38,473 nucleotides of DNA, from assembly GCF_003143855.1 (NCBI RefSeq), contig NZ_QFRK01000061.1:6-38478 (forward strand), read 5' to 3'. How positions within the stretch are numbered: the stretch's first letter is position 1; each line of letters opens with the position of its first letter. The translations under genes and the position numbers were made by a program. Origin of the DNA: Streptomyces sp. NWU339. GTDB lineage: Bacteria; Actinomycetota; Actinomycetes; Streptomycetales; Streptomycetaceae. This document shows positions 16,368 through 25,082 of the stretch, in pieces. Below the pieces are notes generated by a model. It was not told the origin of the DNA. It ran no database searches and saw nothing but the letters and a program-made list of their open reading frames with translations.

Positions 16368-17405
16368 TCAACGAGGCGGATCGGACGGGAGGGCACCGGA
16401 GGCGGCGCCGTCGACCTCGGCGGCGTCAGCGACGGCCTCGGCAGCTGCTTCTGCGGCCTGCGCCGTGTCGTTGGCGGCCTGGGCGTCCGTGTCATCGGCA
16501 GGCTTCTCGCGAGTGGCCGGCGACTGGGGCAGCTCCTTGCTGAAGGCTTTGGACACGCCCTGGAGCGCGGCGGTGATTTCGCTGGGGATCACCCAGAAGT
16601 TGTTGCCTGAACCTTGCGCGAGCTGGGGCAGGGTCTGGAGGTACTGGTAGGCGAGCAGCTTGGGGTCGGGGTCGTTGCGGTGCACGGCCTGGAACACCTC
16701 GTCGATGGCCCGGGACTGCCCCTCGGCCTGGAGGATCGCAGCAGTACGGTTGCCCTCCGCGCGCAGGACGGCGGCCTGCTTGTCACCTTCGGCGGTGAGA
16801 ATCTGCGATTGGCGCTGTCCCTCGGCCCCCAGGATCGCGGCCCGCTTGTCCCGCTCGGCTCGCATCTGCTTCTGCATCGCGTCCTTGATGGTCTGCGGGG
16901 GATCGATGGCCTTGATCTCCACCCGGTTGACTCGCAGTCCCCACTTACCGGTGGCCTCGTCCAGCACGCCGCGTAGCTGGCTGTTGATGGTGTCCCGTGA
17001 GGTGAGCGTCTTCTCCAGGTCCATGGAGCCCACGACGTTGCGCAAGGTGGTGACGGTCAGCTGCTCGACGGCCTGAAGGAAATTCGCGATCTCGTAGAAG
17101 GCCGCTCGTGGGTCGGTGACCTGGAAGTACAGGACGGTATCGATCTCGACGACCAGGTTGTCCTCGGTGATGACCGGCTGCGGATTGAAGGAGACGACCT
17201 GTTCACGCAGGTCGATCACCGGGCGAACGCGGTCGATATAGGGGATGACGAGGTTGAGGCCGGGGTTCAGGGTGCGATGGTAGCGGCCGAGCCGCTCGAC
17301 GTTACGGGCGCGCGCCTGGGGAACGATGCGCACCGCCCGCACCACGGTGAAGATCGCGATCAGCGCGACGAGCAGGCCGGCGATGAGGAACGCAGAGGTC
17401 TCCAT
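16368..17405 (-). CDS. SPFH/stomatin-like membrane protein
   Basis: A 345-residue band-7 protein. An N-terminal membrane helix (about 6-27) is followed by the SPFH domain: RNVERLGRYHRTLNPGLNLV, PYIDRVRPVIDLREQVVSF, VEIDTVLYFQVTDP and LRNVVGSMDLEKTLTSRD. Then comes the long coiled-coil of the QmcA/HflK-like family, rich in AEGxxxAAI repeats, up to about 245. A glycine/hydrophobic stretch near 270-285 precedes an Ala/Asp-rich tail. These proteins oligomerise into cage-like membrane scaffolds and often work with an NfeD partner, which is encoded four bases upstream here, so the two are surely co-transcribed. The start is ATG 17405; the terminator at 16348 ends the unit. Confidence 0.9.
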   Translation of the reverse strand: METSAFLIAGLLVALIAIFTVVRAVRIVPQARARNVERLGRYHRTLNPGLNLVIPYIDRVRPVIDLREQVVSFNPQPVITEDNLVVEIDTVLYFQVTDPRAAFYEIANFLQAVEQLTVTTLRNVVGSMDLEKTLTSRDTINSQLRGVLDEATGKWGLRVNRVEIKAIDPPQTIKDAMQKQMRAERDKRAAILGAEGQRQSQILTAEGDKQAAVLRAEGNRTAAILQAEGQSRAIDEVFQAVHRNDPDPKLLAYQYLQTLPQLAQGSGNNFWVIPSEITAALQGVSKAFSKELPQSPATREKPADDTDAQAANDTAQAAEAAAEAVADAAEVDGAASGALPSDPPR

Positions 17406-17409
17406 GGTT

Positions 17410-17841
17410 TCAGTCCCGGGGGTAAACGAACGCAGTGGTGCCGCTGATCTCTATGACGTCGACGGTCTTTCCCGGAGGAATCACCAGCGTCTCGTCGTAG
17501 GCGAGGGCCGTCCATTCCTCCCCGTCGATACGAACCCTGCCACCCAGGCCCGACACCTCCGAGACGACATAGGCAGCCTTGCCGACCAGTGCATCTACGC
17601 CGAATCGCGCCGCTTGGGGCTGGAGCATATGACGCATTGCGACAGGGCGCACGAACAGCACGGTGACGGTCGCCACGACGGCGAACACCAAGAACTGGAA
17701 GGGCAGCGGCAGTCCGATTGCCGCGCACCCCGCCGTGACCAGCGCGGCGGCACTCAGCATTCCGAGCGCAGCGGTGAGGGTGAGGATCTCCGCCACAGCC
17801 AGCACAGCTGCGATGATCAACCAGATCAGCCACAGATCCAT
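17410..17841 (-). CDS. NfeD-family membrane protein
   Basis: A 143-residue short NfeD protein. About four hydrophobic helices lie in residues 3-70 (LWLIWLIIAAVLAVAEILTL, LVTAGCAAIGLPLPFQFLVF and VVATVTVLFV). A soluble OB-fold follows from about 80: DALVGKAAYVVSEVSGLGGR, VRIDGEEWTALAY and IPPGKTVDVIEISG. Such proteins pair with SPFH scaffolds in membrane quality control; this short form has no ClpP-like protease domain. The start is ATG 17841 with GGAAGGGG upstream. It overlaps no other gene and is the first gene of a two-gene operon with the SPFH protein. Confidence 0.88.
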   Translation of the reverse strand: MDLWLIWLIIAAVLAVAEILTLTAALGMLSAAALVTAGCAAIGLPLPFQFLVFAVVATVTVLFVRPVAMRHMLQPQAARFGVDALVGKAAYVVSEVSGLGGRVRIDGEEWTALAYDETLVIPPGKTVDVIEISGTTAFVYPRD

Positions 17842-18339
17842 TGCGTACCCCTTCCGGCCGGTACGGGTGCGGAGGGCCCGGGGTCCATCGTTGGACCCTG
17901 TGGGTGAAGGCCGCGGTGCCTCCTTATAAAGGAAACCCTGCCGACCGAGCGGAGGCGTGCTGGTGCGACGCCCGCCGCGAGCACCTACTTCCAGGATTTA
18001 CCCTTATTTTCCCGTTCTTGAACGATTACTCCCCACGGGTGAGCTGCCCACAGTTCTCCTCCTGCCGTGACGGACGTGTGGCAGGCCGGGCCAAAGGCAA
18101 TGGCGTAAGCGCTGATGGCGTGCTCGTCGCCGTTCTCGTGGGCCGCCCTGAATGGCCCTGTCGGGAAGACCTCCCTGCGAAAAGCCTGGCAGTGTGGTCG
18201 TCGCCTCTGCCTCGGGCGGATCACTCGCCCGCACCCGTGGAAAAGTCGAATACCGCCCGAGACGGGATCGCAATACTGCTTCGTGAGTGCGTCGTCGCTT
18301 CCCGGAGCCGGGGAGAGGAGTTCGGTGAATTCCCGGATC
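17842..18339. other. ~500-bp region without a recognisable gene
   Basis: This should contain the promoter for the NfeD-SPFH operon, but I see no convincing -35/-10 pair. Translations on both strands are not protein-like, apart from possible upstream debris of the GntR remnant that begins near 18340. Confidence 0.35.
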
Positions 18340-18615
18340 AGTCTGGCGAGGGCATTGGGAGCCCGTGGCCATCACCAGCGAGACGCCCGTCCTGCTGTCC
18401 GAGATGAGCCCGCTCGCCGGCATGAGAGTGGTCTAGCGGACGCGCTGCATCGGCGTTGGCATGGGAACCCGGGTGAAGACTTTGCGGCTTGCCCGCCTCC
18501 CAGGAACGGGCGGTCCTGCTCGGTCTCAACGCAAGCGACCTCATCCTGGCGATGAGCGGACGTACTACGACGGCGACGGCCGCGCGGTGGAGACCGCCGA
18601 CGTCTTCGTCCCGGA
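18340..18615 (+). pseudogene. GntR-family regulator (UTRA domain) remnant
   Basis: Two plus-strand frames contain parts of a UTRA ligand-binding domain: EPVAITSETPVLLSEMSPLA followed by GMRVV and a stop, then LLGLNASDLILAMS leading, after a frame change, into RTYYDGDGRAVETADVFVPE. The last stretch is very characteristic of GntR/HutC-type regulators. The winged-helix DNA-binding half is not found. Internal stop and frameshifts show it is dead. Confidence 0.5.
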
Positions 18616-18849
18616 GCGCACTGGCTGAAGCCCTTGTCAGAGCTGTTCGACGCCGGAGGCCTGCCTCTTCTGGTACGGCTCGGGCCTGGCCACTGCCGCT
18701 CCGATGCCGATCGCCCACCGGCCCCTGCTTTCTGGCTGCTCGTGCAACTGTCGGCCTGCTCCACAGCACCGACATCCGTGCTCCGCAATGGACGCGCGAG
18801 ATCGCGAACTGCCTCAGTCGATGGAGGACCAGCGGACTACATGACCCCC

Positions 18850-19060
18850 TTCCAGTTCCACGGACGTGGCCCCGGCGGTCGCGCAGACAGTCAACGCGGT
18901 ACTGGGTCCGATCTGCCCGGGTCCTCACCCCACAACTGTGGGAGGACCTGCTCACCGAGGCACGGCTTCACCGTCGAGTCGGTGGGCCTGCTGCGCGTGC
19001 CGGACCCCGGCAACCCCGCCATGGTCCAGCTCGTCCAGGCCCGACGACGGGTACACCACT
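18850..19060 (+). pseudogene. SAM-methyltransferase C-terminal remnant
   Basis: Frames read VLTPQLWEDLLTEA, and after a shift HGFTVESVGLLRVPDPGNPA and MVQLVQARRR. This matches the end of class I methyltransferases (a helix, then GFTVExV and a final strand). The SAM-binding motif upstream cannot be found. It runs directly into the Nudix remnant. Confidence 0.35.
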
Positions 19061-19099
19061 GGCAGGCCCCATCTGGAACTGCCCCACGCACGCACCGGC

Positions 19100-19530
19100 C
19101 CCCTGCCCCTCACGCGGCCGTCGGCGTCGGCGCCATCCTCATGGGCAAGCAGGGTCTCCTCCTCGGAGGGCACCGCCGCGGTACCCGGAAACTACCGGAC
19201 AGCACCGCCGAACCGGGTGAATCGCTCAAAGGGGCTGTCGTCCGCGAACCCGTCGAGGAGTCGGGGCTCCGCGCCCACTGCGCAGACATCACCCTCTCGG
19301 GACGCTGGTCGACCACGTAGAAGACGTAGTCCGCGTCACCGCGGGCGCCATCGTCACCGCGTGGGAGGGAGTCGCCGACTTGCCAGGTGAACCGTGGGTG
19401 GCTGGCAGTGGCACTGCCTGAACGACCTTCCGCAAGGAGCTGTTCGTCTGCTCCGCCCGGACTCTCACCGTCCGGCGCCTGGATTTCTCCATCGACCACT
19501 CTGCAGCGCACCTCACCCCATTCCGTCCAA
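19100..19530 (+). pseudogene. decayed Nudix hydrolase gene
   Basis: The plus strand has VGVGAILMGKQGLLLGG and a degenerate Nudix box, AEPGESLKGAVVREPVEESG: the first glycine is replaced and the hydrophobic residue after RE is proline. A frame change near 19300 leads to VEDVVRVTAGAIVTAWEGVA, then a stop, with a tail (LPQGAVRLL) in another frame. Intact relatives are about 150 residues and hydrolyse nucleoside diphosphate derivatives. Mutated box plus two frameshifts mean no activity. Confidence 0.55.
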
Positions 19531-19589
19531 GGACGCCGAATGAACTGTCCCCGTTCCCGACCTGTGGAAAGCAGGCGGGGTGGCATGCC

Positions 19590-19850
19590 AATTGGAAAAC
19601 TGCGCGGTTACGATCGTGCCGGCGATTACCTGGTTGCGCGTATGGTCCCGCAACTCGACACGAGACCAGTCAACGATGACGACCAGGAGGAACCCCAGGG
19701 CCGCGCCACGCACCGTAGGTCTGCACGAGCGTCGCGCAGGCGCCTGCTGAGACAGCCATGGTGCATGGAGATCTTCCGGACAAACGTGATCATCGCGCCC
19801 AGGGCCAAGGCCGGGCCCGGCGCCTGACCGCCCGTACCGCCGATGAGCAG
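19590..19850 (-). pseudogene. PAP2-family phosphatase remnant
   Basis: On the minus strand, ALGAMITFVRKISMHHG is followed in another frame by LGFLLVVIVDWSRVELRDHT and RNQVIAGTIV. The last motif (WSRVxLxDHTxxQVxAG) is the third histidine motif of membrane PAP2 phosphatases. The N-terminal half is missing and the frame is broken. Confidence 0.45.
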
Positions 19851-19861
19851 AAAGAACCGCG

Positions 19862-19966
19862 ATGCAGATCCTGATGCCTGACGATCCGGTGTTCATCAGC
19901 AAGTTCACCGCAATCGAGCAGCCCCTGCTGCATTCCCTGCACCACTTCTATCTGATAGGGGCTTGA
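19862..19966 (+). CDS. possible 34-residue peptide, unknown
   Basis: An ATG-to-stop frame of 34 residues (opening MQILMPDDPVFISKFTAIEQ and closing LHHFYLIGA) has an amphipathic, protein-like composition unlike the neighbouring chance frames. No strong ribosome binding site is seen. It may be a small gene or the surviving start of a longer one. Confidence 0.2.
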   Translation: MQILMPDDPVFISKFTAIEQPLLHSLHHFYLIGA

Positions 19967-20073
19967 TCATTTGGGATGATCGAGGTTTGTCGAAGGGGCG
20001 GACGGGCGGTCTGCTGGCGGAGCCTCTTCGTGAACCGGCGTGGTGACTTCGCTGTTGAGGGTGAGATCGCCGA

Positions 20074-20101
20074 GGCTCCGGCGGCAGGTGCCGCCGGAGC
20101 C
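20074..20101 (-). terminator. strong hairpin terminator after MFS gene
   Basis: GGCTCCGGCGGC pairs with GCCGCCGGAGCC in a perfect 12-bp stem with an AGGT loop, 17 bases past the MFS stop codon on the minus strand. It is the strongest hairpin noticed in the window. Confidence 0.7.
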
Positions 20102-20117
20102 GGATTCCTCGGTGGCG

Positions 20118-21287
20118 TCATGCACTCCCGGTGACGCGCTCGGTGGGCCGGGCGGCTGCACGTCGTGCGAGCGCGAGGGCGGCGCCGACCGCGGTGAGGA
20201 CGGCGAGGGCGGCGTAGCCGTAGGCGAGGGTCGCGGCGGTGGCCACTGCGGCGACGAGGAGCGGGCCTCCGGCGTCGCCGAGTTCACGGCCGAGTTCGGC
20301 GGCGCCCATGGTCTGGCCCATGCGTTCCTCGGAGGTGCTGGTGGCGAGGGTGGCGAAGCCGAGGGGGGTGATCAGGCCGGTGCCGGCGCCGATAAGGGCG
20401 GCGGCGAGGAGCACGCCGACGAGGCCGGGCAGCATGGCGCCGGCGAGGCCGGCAGCGGTGAGGGCCAGGCCGACGGTGAGGCCGCTACGGGGGGTCAGCC
20501 GCCCGTTGTCGAGGGCGCGTCCGGCGTAGGGCTGGACGAAGGCGGCGGTGGCGGCGAGGACGGATACGGCGGCGCCGGTGGCGATGGTGCCAAGTCCGGC
20601 GGCGGCGCCGGAGACGGGCAGGAAGCCGACACCGACGGAGAGTGCGGCGACCGCGGCGGCGAGTGCGGCGGTGGGGCCGAGGAAGGCGGGGTCGGCCAGG
20701 CGGCGGGCGAGGTCGAGGACGGTCTGGCGCTGCCTGGGCAGCGGAGGCACGGCGGGTACGGCGAGCGCGGTCCACACCGCGACCCCGGCGCTGAGCAGGG
20801 CAAGAACGGTGAAGAGCAGGCGCAGCCCGCCGGCCCAGACCAGGAGTCCGCCGAGGAGGGGGCCGAGGGTGTAGCCGATGGACTTGTAGAAGCCGTAGCT
20901 GCCGAAGGCTCGCCCGCGCTTGGCGGCCGGGTTGAGGCGGGCGACGAGCGCGGATGCGGACGGGGAGAAGGCGGAGGCGGCGGCGCCCTGACCGAGGCGG
21001 GCGGCCCAGAGCCAGCCGGGGCTGTCGGCTATGGCGTAGAGGGCAGAGGCGGCGGCGAAGGCGATGAGGCCGCCGACGAGGACGGGCTTGGCGCCGATGC
21101 GGTCGGCGAGGGCGCCGAAGACAGGCTTAAGGATCACCTCGGCACCGTCGTAGAGGGCGAGGAGCCCGCCGAGAACGAGGAGGGAGGTGACGGCGTCGTC
21201 GGAGAAGCCACCGAGGTTGGCGGCGATGCCGTGGGCGCCGAAGGCGGTGGTGAACCCGGCCGCGTACAGGGGCCACATCCGGCGCAC
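20118..21287 (-). CDS. MFS transporter, ChrB-linked
   Basis: A 389-residue major facilitator with twelve hydrophobic segments. Loop 2-3 carries the MFS signature GALADRIGAKPVLVGG, and the middle motif LGPLLGGLLVWAGG is present. It is encoded just downstream of a ChrB-N protein, a pairing often seen in Streptomyces and presumed to export a toxic compound or metal oxyanion; the substrate is unknown. The frame opens at GTG 21287. However, an ATG overlapping the upstream stop (ATGA at 21319-21322) would be the expected coupled start, and it opens a different frame. Either translation starts at the GTG, or a one-base indel between 21288 and 21322 separates a normal N-terminus (beginning MTTPTAPP) from the rest. 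Confidence 0.85.
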   Translation of the reverse strand: MRRMWPLYAAGFTTAFGAHGIAANLGGFSDDAVTSLLVLGGLLALYDGAEVILKPVFGALADRIGAKPVLVGGLIAFAAASALYAIADSPGWLWAARLGQGAAASAFSPSASALVARLNPAAKRGRAFGSYGFYKSIGYTLGPLLGGLLVWAGGLRLLFTVLALLSAGVAVWTALAVPAVPPLPRQRQTVLDLARRLADPAFLGPTAALAAAVAALSVGVGFLPVSGAAAGLGTIATGAAVSVLAATAAFVQPYAGRALDNGRLTPRSGLTVGLALTAAGLAGAMLPGLVGVLLAAALIGAGTGLITPLGFATLATSTSEERMGQTMGAAELGRELGDAGGPLLVAAVATAATLAYGYAALAVLTAVGAALALARRAAARPTERVTGSA

Positions 21288-21318
21288 GGGCGCCGCCTGG
21301 GCGGGGCGGTCGGGGTGG

Positions 21319-21885
21319 TCATCGCTGGTCCTCCGGGGTCTCGTGCAGGTGGGCGAAGACGCGCTCGGCGTACTCCTCGCAGACGGCGGCGCAGATCTTG
21401 AGGCGCGTCGTGGCCTCGGTGGCCTCGGGGGCGCCGAAGACGTCGCGGGCGGTCAGGTCCCGGTGCCAGCGGCGCAGCCGCTCCAGCGACTGCTCTTCCT
21501 CTTCGAGTTCGGCAAGGGTGAACTCGACGTTGCGGATCTCCTTGGCGATCTCCTCTTCGAACTTGCCGCAGTCGGCGAGGAACTCGGTCCAGTCGGCGGA
21601 GCGGGCGGCGGTGAAAAGTGCCTGAAAGCGGGCGGCATCTTCGGGTGCCCGGCCGTAGGCGCTGAGCGTGACGGCCTGTCCGCCGGCGTTCTCGGTGAGT
21701 GTGAGGGCACGGGCGATGCCGCCGGCGAAGACGGGGACGTCGGGGACGGCCCAGACGCCCTGCCCCAGCGAGAGCGCACCGATGCGGCGCAGCTCACGCC
21801 ATACGGCGACCCGGTGACGGGAGGGCTCGGCGGGGATCTTGATGACGAGAACGAGCCACTGTCCGCCCGATTCTGCATTCGACAC
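21319..21885 (-). CDS. ChrB N-domain chromate-resistance-like protein
   Basis: A 188-residue protein with the ChrB N-terminal domain: QWLVLVIKIPAEPSRHRVAV, WRELRRIGALSLGQGVWAVP, then an Asp/Glu-rich coiled coil (about 105-145) and a helical tail. ChrB proteins regulate or assist chromate resistance in proteobacteria; in actinomycetes this single-domain form sits with MFS exporters and its ligand is unknown. The start is GTG 21885. No Shine-Dalgarno sequence precedes it; instead a TACATT hexamer ends eight bases upstream, which suggests a leaderless transcript. It is the first gene of an operon with the MFS transporter. Confidence 0.8.
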   Translation of the reverse strand: MSNAESGGQWLVLVIKIPAEPSRHRVAVWRELRRIGALSLGQGVWAVPDVPVFAGGIARALTLTENAGGQAVTLSAYGRAPEDAARFQALFTAARSADWTEFLADCGKFEEEIAKEIRNVEFTLAELEEEEQSLERLRRWHRDLTARDVFGAPEATEATTRLKICAAVCEEYAERVFAHLHETPEDQR

Positions 21886-21893
21886 ATCAGGAA

Positions 21894-21911
21894 ATGTAGC
21901 AGGCGTTACAT
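21894..21911 (-). promoter_or_regulatory. ATGTA-N8-TACAT dyad over the chrB-MFS promoter
   Basis: A perfect inverted repeat, ATGTA and TACAT with eight bases between, starts eight bases upstream of the GTG. It overlaps the likely -10 element (TACATT on the minus strand). A dimeric regulator bound there would block transcription; which regulator is not known. Confidence 0.4.
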
Positions 21912-22149
21912 CTCAATTTGTGATGAGTCGCCCGTGTGCCTTGCATCCTGTACCCAGGTACGGGTTTGTCGTCGGAGATGTCTCCCGCCGGAGGTGGCGT
22001 GGTCTCCGGAAGCCGACGGGCTCAGTCCTCGTCCTTGATGTGGGCGGAGGGCTGCCGCAATGCCCGGCCGCGACGATCCCGCAGTTGGTCCACTGGGTGT
22101 CGAGGGGAGCCCGGGATCGGGCAGTCGAGGCTGCAGAGGACGGCGTTGC

Positions 22150-22615
22150 GGCCGCCGACCCGGCCGGTCAAGGGTGAGGCGAGCGGCGAGTGGGTCTTCG
22201 GCCCGAACCCGGGCGTACTTGCCCGGCCGGTGGACCCGGCGCCGCCGGAGGTCCCTCAGGAGCATTTGGTTGCGCAGGGGTGGGAGCGCGGCTTCCTGGA
22301 CGAAGAGGCTTACCAGTGGGTGCGCGATGTGCGGTTGTCCGGCGATGAGGAGTGCCTGCTGCCCTACGCGGTCGGCATCGACATCAACACCGCCTTCCTC
22401 GCCGCAGCCGCCCGACTCACCGTCGGCCTCGGTGAGTCGGCCCACGTAACCGCCCCGGTGTTCGACAAGAAGGTCCCCGGTACACGGCTGGTAAATCTCT
22501 CCCGCACCGACCTGGACCCGCGCCTGCCCAATCCCTTCTCCCTCAGTGGCCTGCGTCCGAGGGGGCGGGCTGGTGCACCACCGCGCCCCTGGCGGACGCC
22601 GAGGAACTCGGCTAA
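22150..22615 (+). pseudogene. C-terminal fragment of Tap-like (telomere-associated) protein
   Basis: The plus strand reads as the end of a large Streptomyces accessory protein: QGWERGFLDEEAYQWVRDVR, LLPYAVGIDINTAFLAAAAR, LTVGLGESAHVTAPVFDKKV, PGTRLVNLSRTDLDPRLPNP and, after one frameshift near 22553, GAGWCTTAPLADAEELG and a stop at 22615. From memory this resembles the region of linear-replicon proteins with a VGxDxxxAFLxAA motif and PxGPAWYATPTVAYAEELG, as in telomere-associated proteins. The N-terminal part is absent. It converges with the cold-shock gene, the stops overlapping. Confidence 0.42.
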
Positions 22616-22818
22616 GGCTCGACGACGACGTTCTCCGCCTGAGGGCCCTTCGGACCCTGGGTGACGTCGTAGGAGACGCGGTCGTCTTCGTGCAGTTCCT
22701 TGAATCCGGTGGTCTGGATGGCGGAGAAGTGGACGAACACGTCCGGACCGCCGCCGTCCTGCTGGATGAAACCGAAGCCCTTGTCCGGGTTGAACCACTT
22801 CACCTTGCCAGTCGCCAT
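22612..22818 (-). CDS. cold-shock protein
   Basis: A 68-residue CspA-family protein, one OB-fold. RNP1 (KGFGFIQ) and RNP2 (VFVHFSAI) are intact, and the start MATGKVKWFNPDKGFGFIQQ is typical. The RNA-chaperone role in the cytoplasm is well known for the family. The start is ATG 22818 with GAGGAG upstream. About 160 bases of non-coding sequence precede it, enough for the structured 5' leader common in this family. A second gene of the same type is truncated at 34724-34765. Confidence 0.95.
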   Translation of the reverse strand: MATGKVKWFNPDKGFGFIQQDGGGPDVFVHFSAIQTTGFKELHEDDRVSYDVTQGPKGPQAENVVVEP

Positions 22819-23119
22819 GCTGCTCTCCTCCAATGGGTTCCGGGCGCGCTGGAGCACTTTCGGTAGCGCCCCTGAACAGTACTCGCAACGCACGGTATGC
22901 GTTCGGCTGCACTGCGCTACGTCAAGATCGAGTCGCCATTGCCCGCAGGTCGCCTTCGAGCAGGGTTCTGCGCCGTGACGATCACGCAGTGGGCAGAGCC
23001 CGGAAGGTGAAGAAGGTGCCGCGGTCGGCAGCGACTCCCCGAGGCCGCTGCCAGGTGGCGCGCTTCGAGCCCTCGCGGACAACGACACGCCTGCAACCAT
23101 CAGCGCCTCCACTCCTGTG

Positions 23120-23599
23120 CGCGGACGCAGCGGCCAGACGACGAGAGACGAGAACGTGGCCGCCGGTGCCTCCGCCTCCTCCGTCTCCGATGCGGCTGTG
23201 GGTTGTCCGTCTTCCGCCGGGGTCGCTTCGGATTCCGTGGTCCCGCCGGTCGCAGGGGCTTCCGCCTCGGCCGCCGACTCCTCTCGCCCGGGATGCGGTC
23301 AGCCTGCGGCCGTCAACGCCGAAGCCGCACTGCGGCTGCTGCTGGAATCCCTGGGGCGTGCCGGGGAACTGGCCGGCCCCCTGTTGCGGGAACATGGCCT
23401 GCGACTGGGTCTGACCGGCGAACTGCTGGGGCTGCATCTGCCCGTACTGGGCCTGCGCCGCCTGGGGACAGCCGGCGTGCAGCACCGAGGCGATACGGCG
23501 GGCGCCCTCCACCAGCACGTTGCTCCAGGTGTGCGGCGGGATCCGGCCCTGGGCCCGGACGCCCATCAGGGTCTGCTGATCCATCCGCGAGTGTTCCAC
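23120..23599 (-). pseudogene. frameshifted Gln-rich hypothetical gene
   Basis: From GTG 23599 (AGGCG upstream) the minus strand reads as a real N-terminus: MDQQTLMGVRAQGRIPPHTW, SNVLVEGARRIASVLHAGCP, then a Gln/Pro/Gly-rich stretch (AQYGQMQPQQFAGQTQSQAM and on). After about 23320 the coherent text continues in another frame as an Ala/Glu-rich tail (ESAAEAEAPATGG, EEAEAPAATFSS) and ends near 23120. One indel has broken the gene. I recognise no function; it lies just left of the IS256-type element. Confidence 0.4.
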
Positions 23600-23696
23600 T
23601 GTCGCCTGGACGGCCGAGGCCGCACAGCACGGTGAAGCGCCCCGGATCGTGAATATGTCCCTGTTGTGAACCAGTAAACCGGATGGCGTCCCGCGA

Positions 23697-25082
23697 CGTG
23701 GTGTAGGCGATCAACGTTGGGGCGTACGCCGGGGCGTGCGGTCACCTGGATTTCGCTCCCTGCCCGACAGGTGGGCCACCATGCAACTCTCCCTGGTAAA
23801 CGGCCAGTTCAACCAGGAGGTGCAGGGTGGCCCTGTCCCAGCATGACTTACTCCGGCTGCTGGAGTCACTGCGTTCGGCAGACGGGCTCGAACTCGTCCG
23901 TTCCGTGGCCGAGCGGATGCTGCAGGAGCTGATCGAGGCCGAAGCGACGGCGAGGATCGGCGCGGAGTGGAACGAACACACCGAGACACGTACCGCGTTG
24001 CGCAACGGGCACCGCGACAAGACGCTGACCACGCAGGCCGGCGACCTGGACCTTGCGATCCCCAAGCTGCGCTCGGGCAGCTTCTTCCCGAGCCTGCTGG
24101 AGCGGCGCCGCCGCATCGACCAGGCCCTGTTCGCCGTCATCATGGAGGCCTACGTCCACGGCGTGTCCACCCGCTCGGTCGACGACCTGGTCAAGGCACT
24201 GGGCGCGGACAACGGGATCTCCAAGAGCGAGGTCTCGCGGATCTGCGCGGGCCTGGACACGCAGCTGACCGCGTTCCGTACCCGGCCCCTGGACCACATC
24301 CGCTTCCCCTACGTCTATCTCGATGCGACCTACTGCAAGGCGCGGGTCGCGCATCAGATCGTCTCGCGGGCCGTGGTGATCGCCACCGGCATCACCGAGG
24401 ACGGCGGTCGGGAGGTGCTGGGAGTGATGGTCGGCGACAGCGAGACCGAAGTGTTCTGGACCCAGTTCCTCCGTCACCTGCGCGAACGCGGCCTGAACGG
24501 GGTCCGGCTTGTCATCGGCGACCACCACTCGGGGCTGGTCAAGGCGATCCGCAAGGTCATGATCGGGGCTGCCTACCAGCGCTGCCGAGTTCATTTCCTG
24601 CGCAATGTCTTCGGCGTGATCCCCAAGGACGCCGCGGAAATGGTCGCCGCGACGATCCGCACCATCTTCGCCCAGCCCACCGCCGACGCGGTCCGCACCC
24701 AGCTCGACACCGTCGCCGACATGCTCGGCAAGCAGTTCCCCAAGGTCAAGGCAATGCTGCTGGAAGCGAAGGACGACCTGACCGCCTTCGCGGCGTTCCC
24801 CGAGCGACATTGGAAGAAGATCCAGTCCACCAACCCGCTGGAGCGGATCAACCGCGAGGTCAAGCGCCGCACCGACGTCGTCCAGGTCTTCCCCAACGAC
24901 GCCGCGCTCCTGCGGCTGGTCACCGCCGTGCTCTTCGAACTGCACGACGAATGGATCGCCTTCCCCCGCCGCTACCTGCCCGAGGGAAGCATGGACCAGC
25001 TCTACCCCGCCGAGCGCCCCGAAAGCGCCCCCGCGCTACCCAACACCACCAACACGACCGCCGGATGATCGGCTACACCACG
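23697..25082 (+). mobile_element. complete IS256-family insertion sequence
   Basis: CGTGGTGTAGGCGATCA (23697-23713) and the inverse of CGTGGTGTAGCCGATCA (25066-25082) are 17-bp terminal inverted repeats with one mismatch. They bracket a single transposase gene, and the right repeat overlaps its stop codon. No 8-bp target duplication is seen outside the repeats, so the element may have recombined since insertion. Confidence 0.75.
23827..25068 (+). CDS. IS256-family transposase
   Basis: A 413-residue mutator-type transposase that appears intact. The start is GTG 23827 with AGGAGG upstream. The DDE triad is visible: D166 in YVYLDATYC, D232 in LVIGDHHSGL, and the glutamate in STNPLERINREVKRR. 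The family's C/H signature CRVHFLRN lies between the last two, and an RNGxRxKTL-type motif lies near residue 60. It should move its own element by cut-and-paste through a circular intermediate. Confidence 0.95.
   Translation: MALSQHDLLRLLESLRSADGLELVRSVAERMLQELIEAEATARIGAEWNEHTETRTALRNGHRDKTLTTQAGDLDLAIPKLRSGSFFPSLLERRRRIDQALFAVIMEAYVHGVSTRSVDDLVKALGADNGISKSEVSRICAGLDTQLTAFRTRPLDHIRFPYVYLDATYCKARVAHQIVSRAVVIATGITEDGGREVLGVMVGDSETEVFWTQFLRHLRERGLNGVRLVIGDHHSGLVKAIRKVMIGAAYQRCRVHFLRNVFGVIPKDAAEMVAATIRTIFAQPTADAVRTQLDTVADMLGKQFPKVKAMLLEAKDDLTAFAAFPERHWKKIQSTNPLERINREVKRRTDVVQVFPNDAALLRLVTAVLFELHDEWIAFPRRYLPEGSMDQLYPAERPESAPALPNTTNTTAG

Noticed and set aside
20040..21401. A 453-codon Gly/Glu-rich plus-strand frame
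   Set aside because: It is the exact shadow of the MFS transporter; the glycine and glutamate richness mirrors the Ala/Leu codons on the other strand.
23697..25082. Target-site duplication around the IS256-type element
   Set aside because: The eight bases on either side do not match in any register tried.
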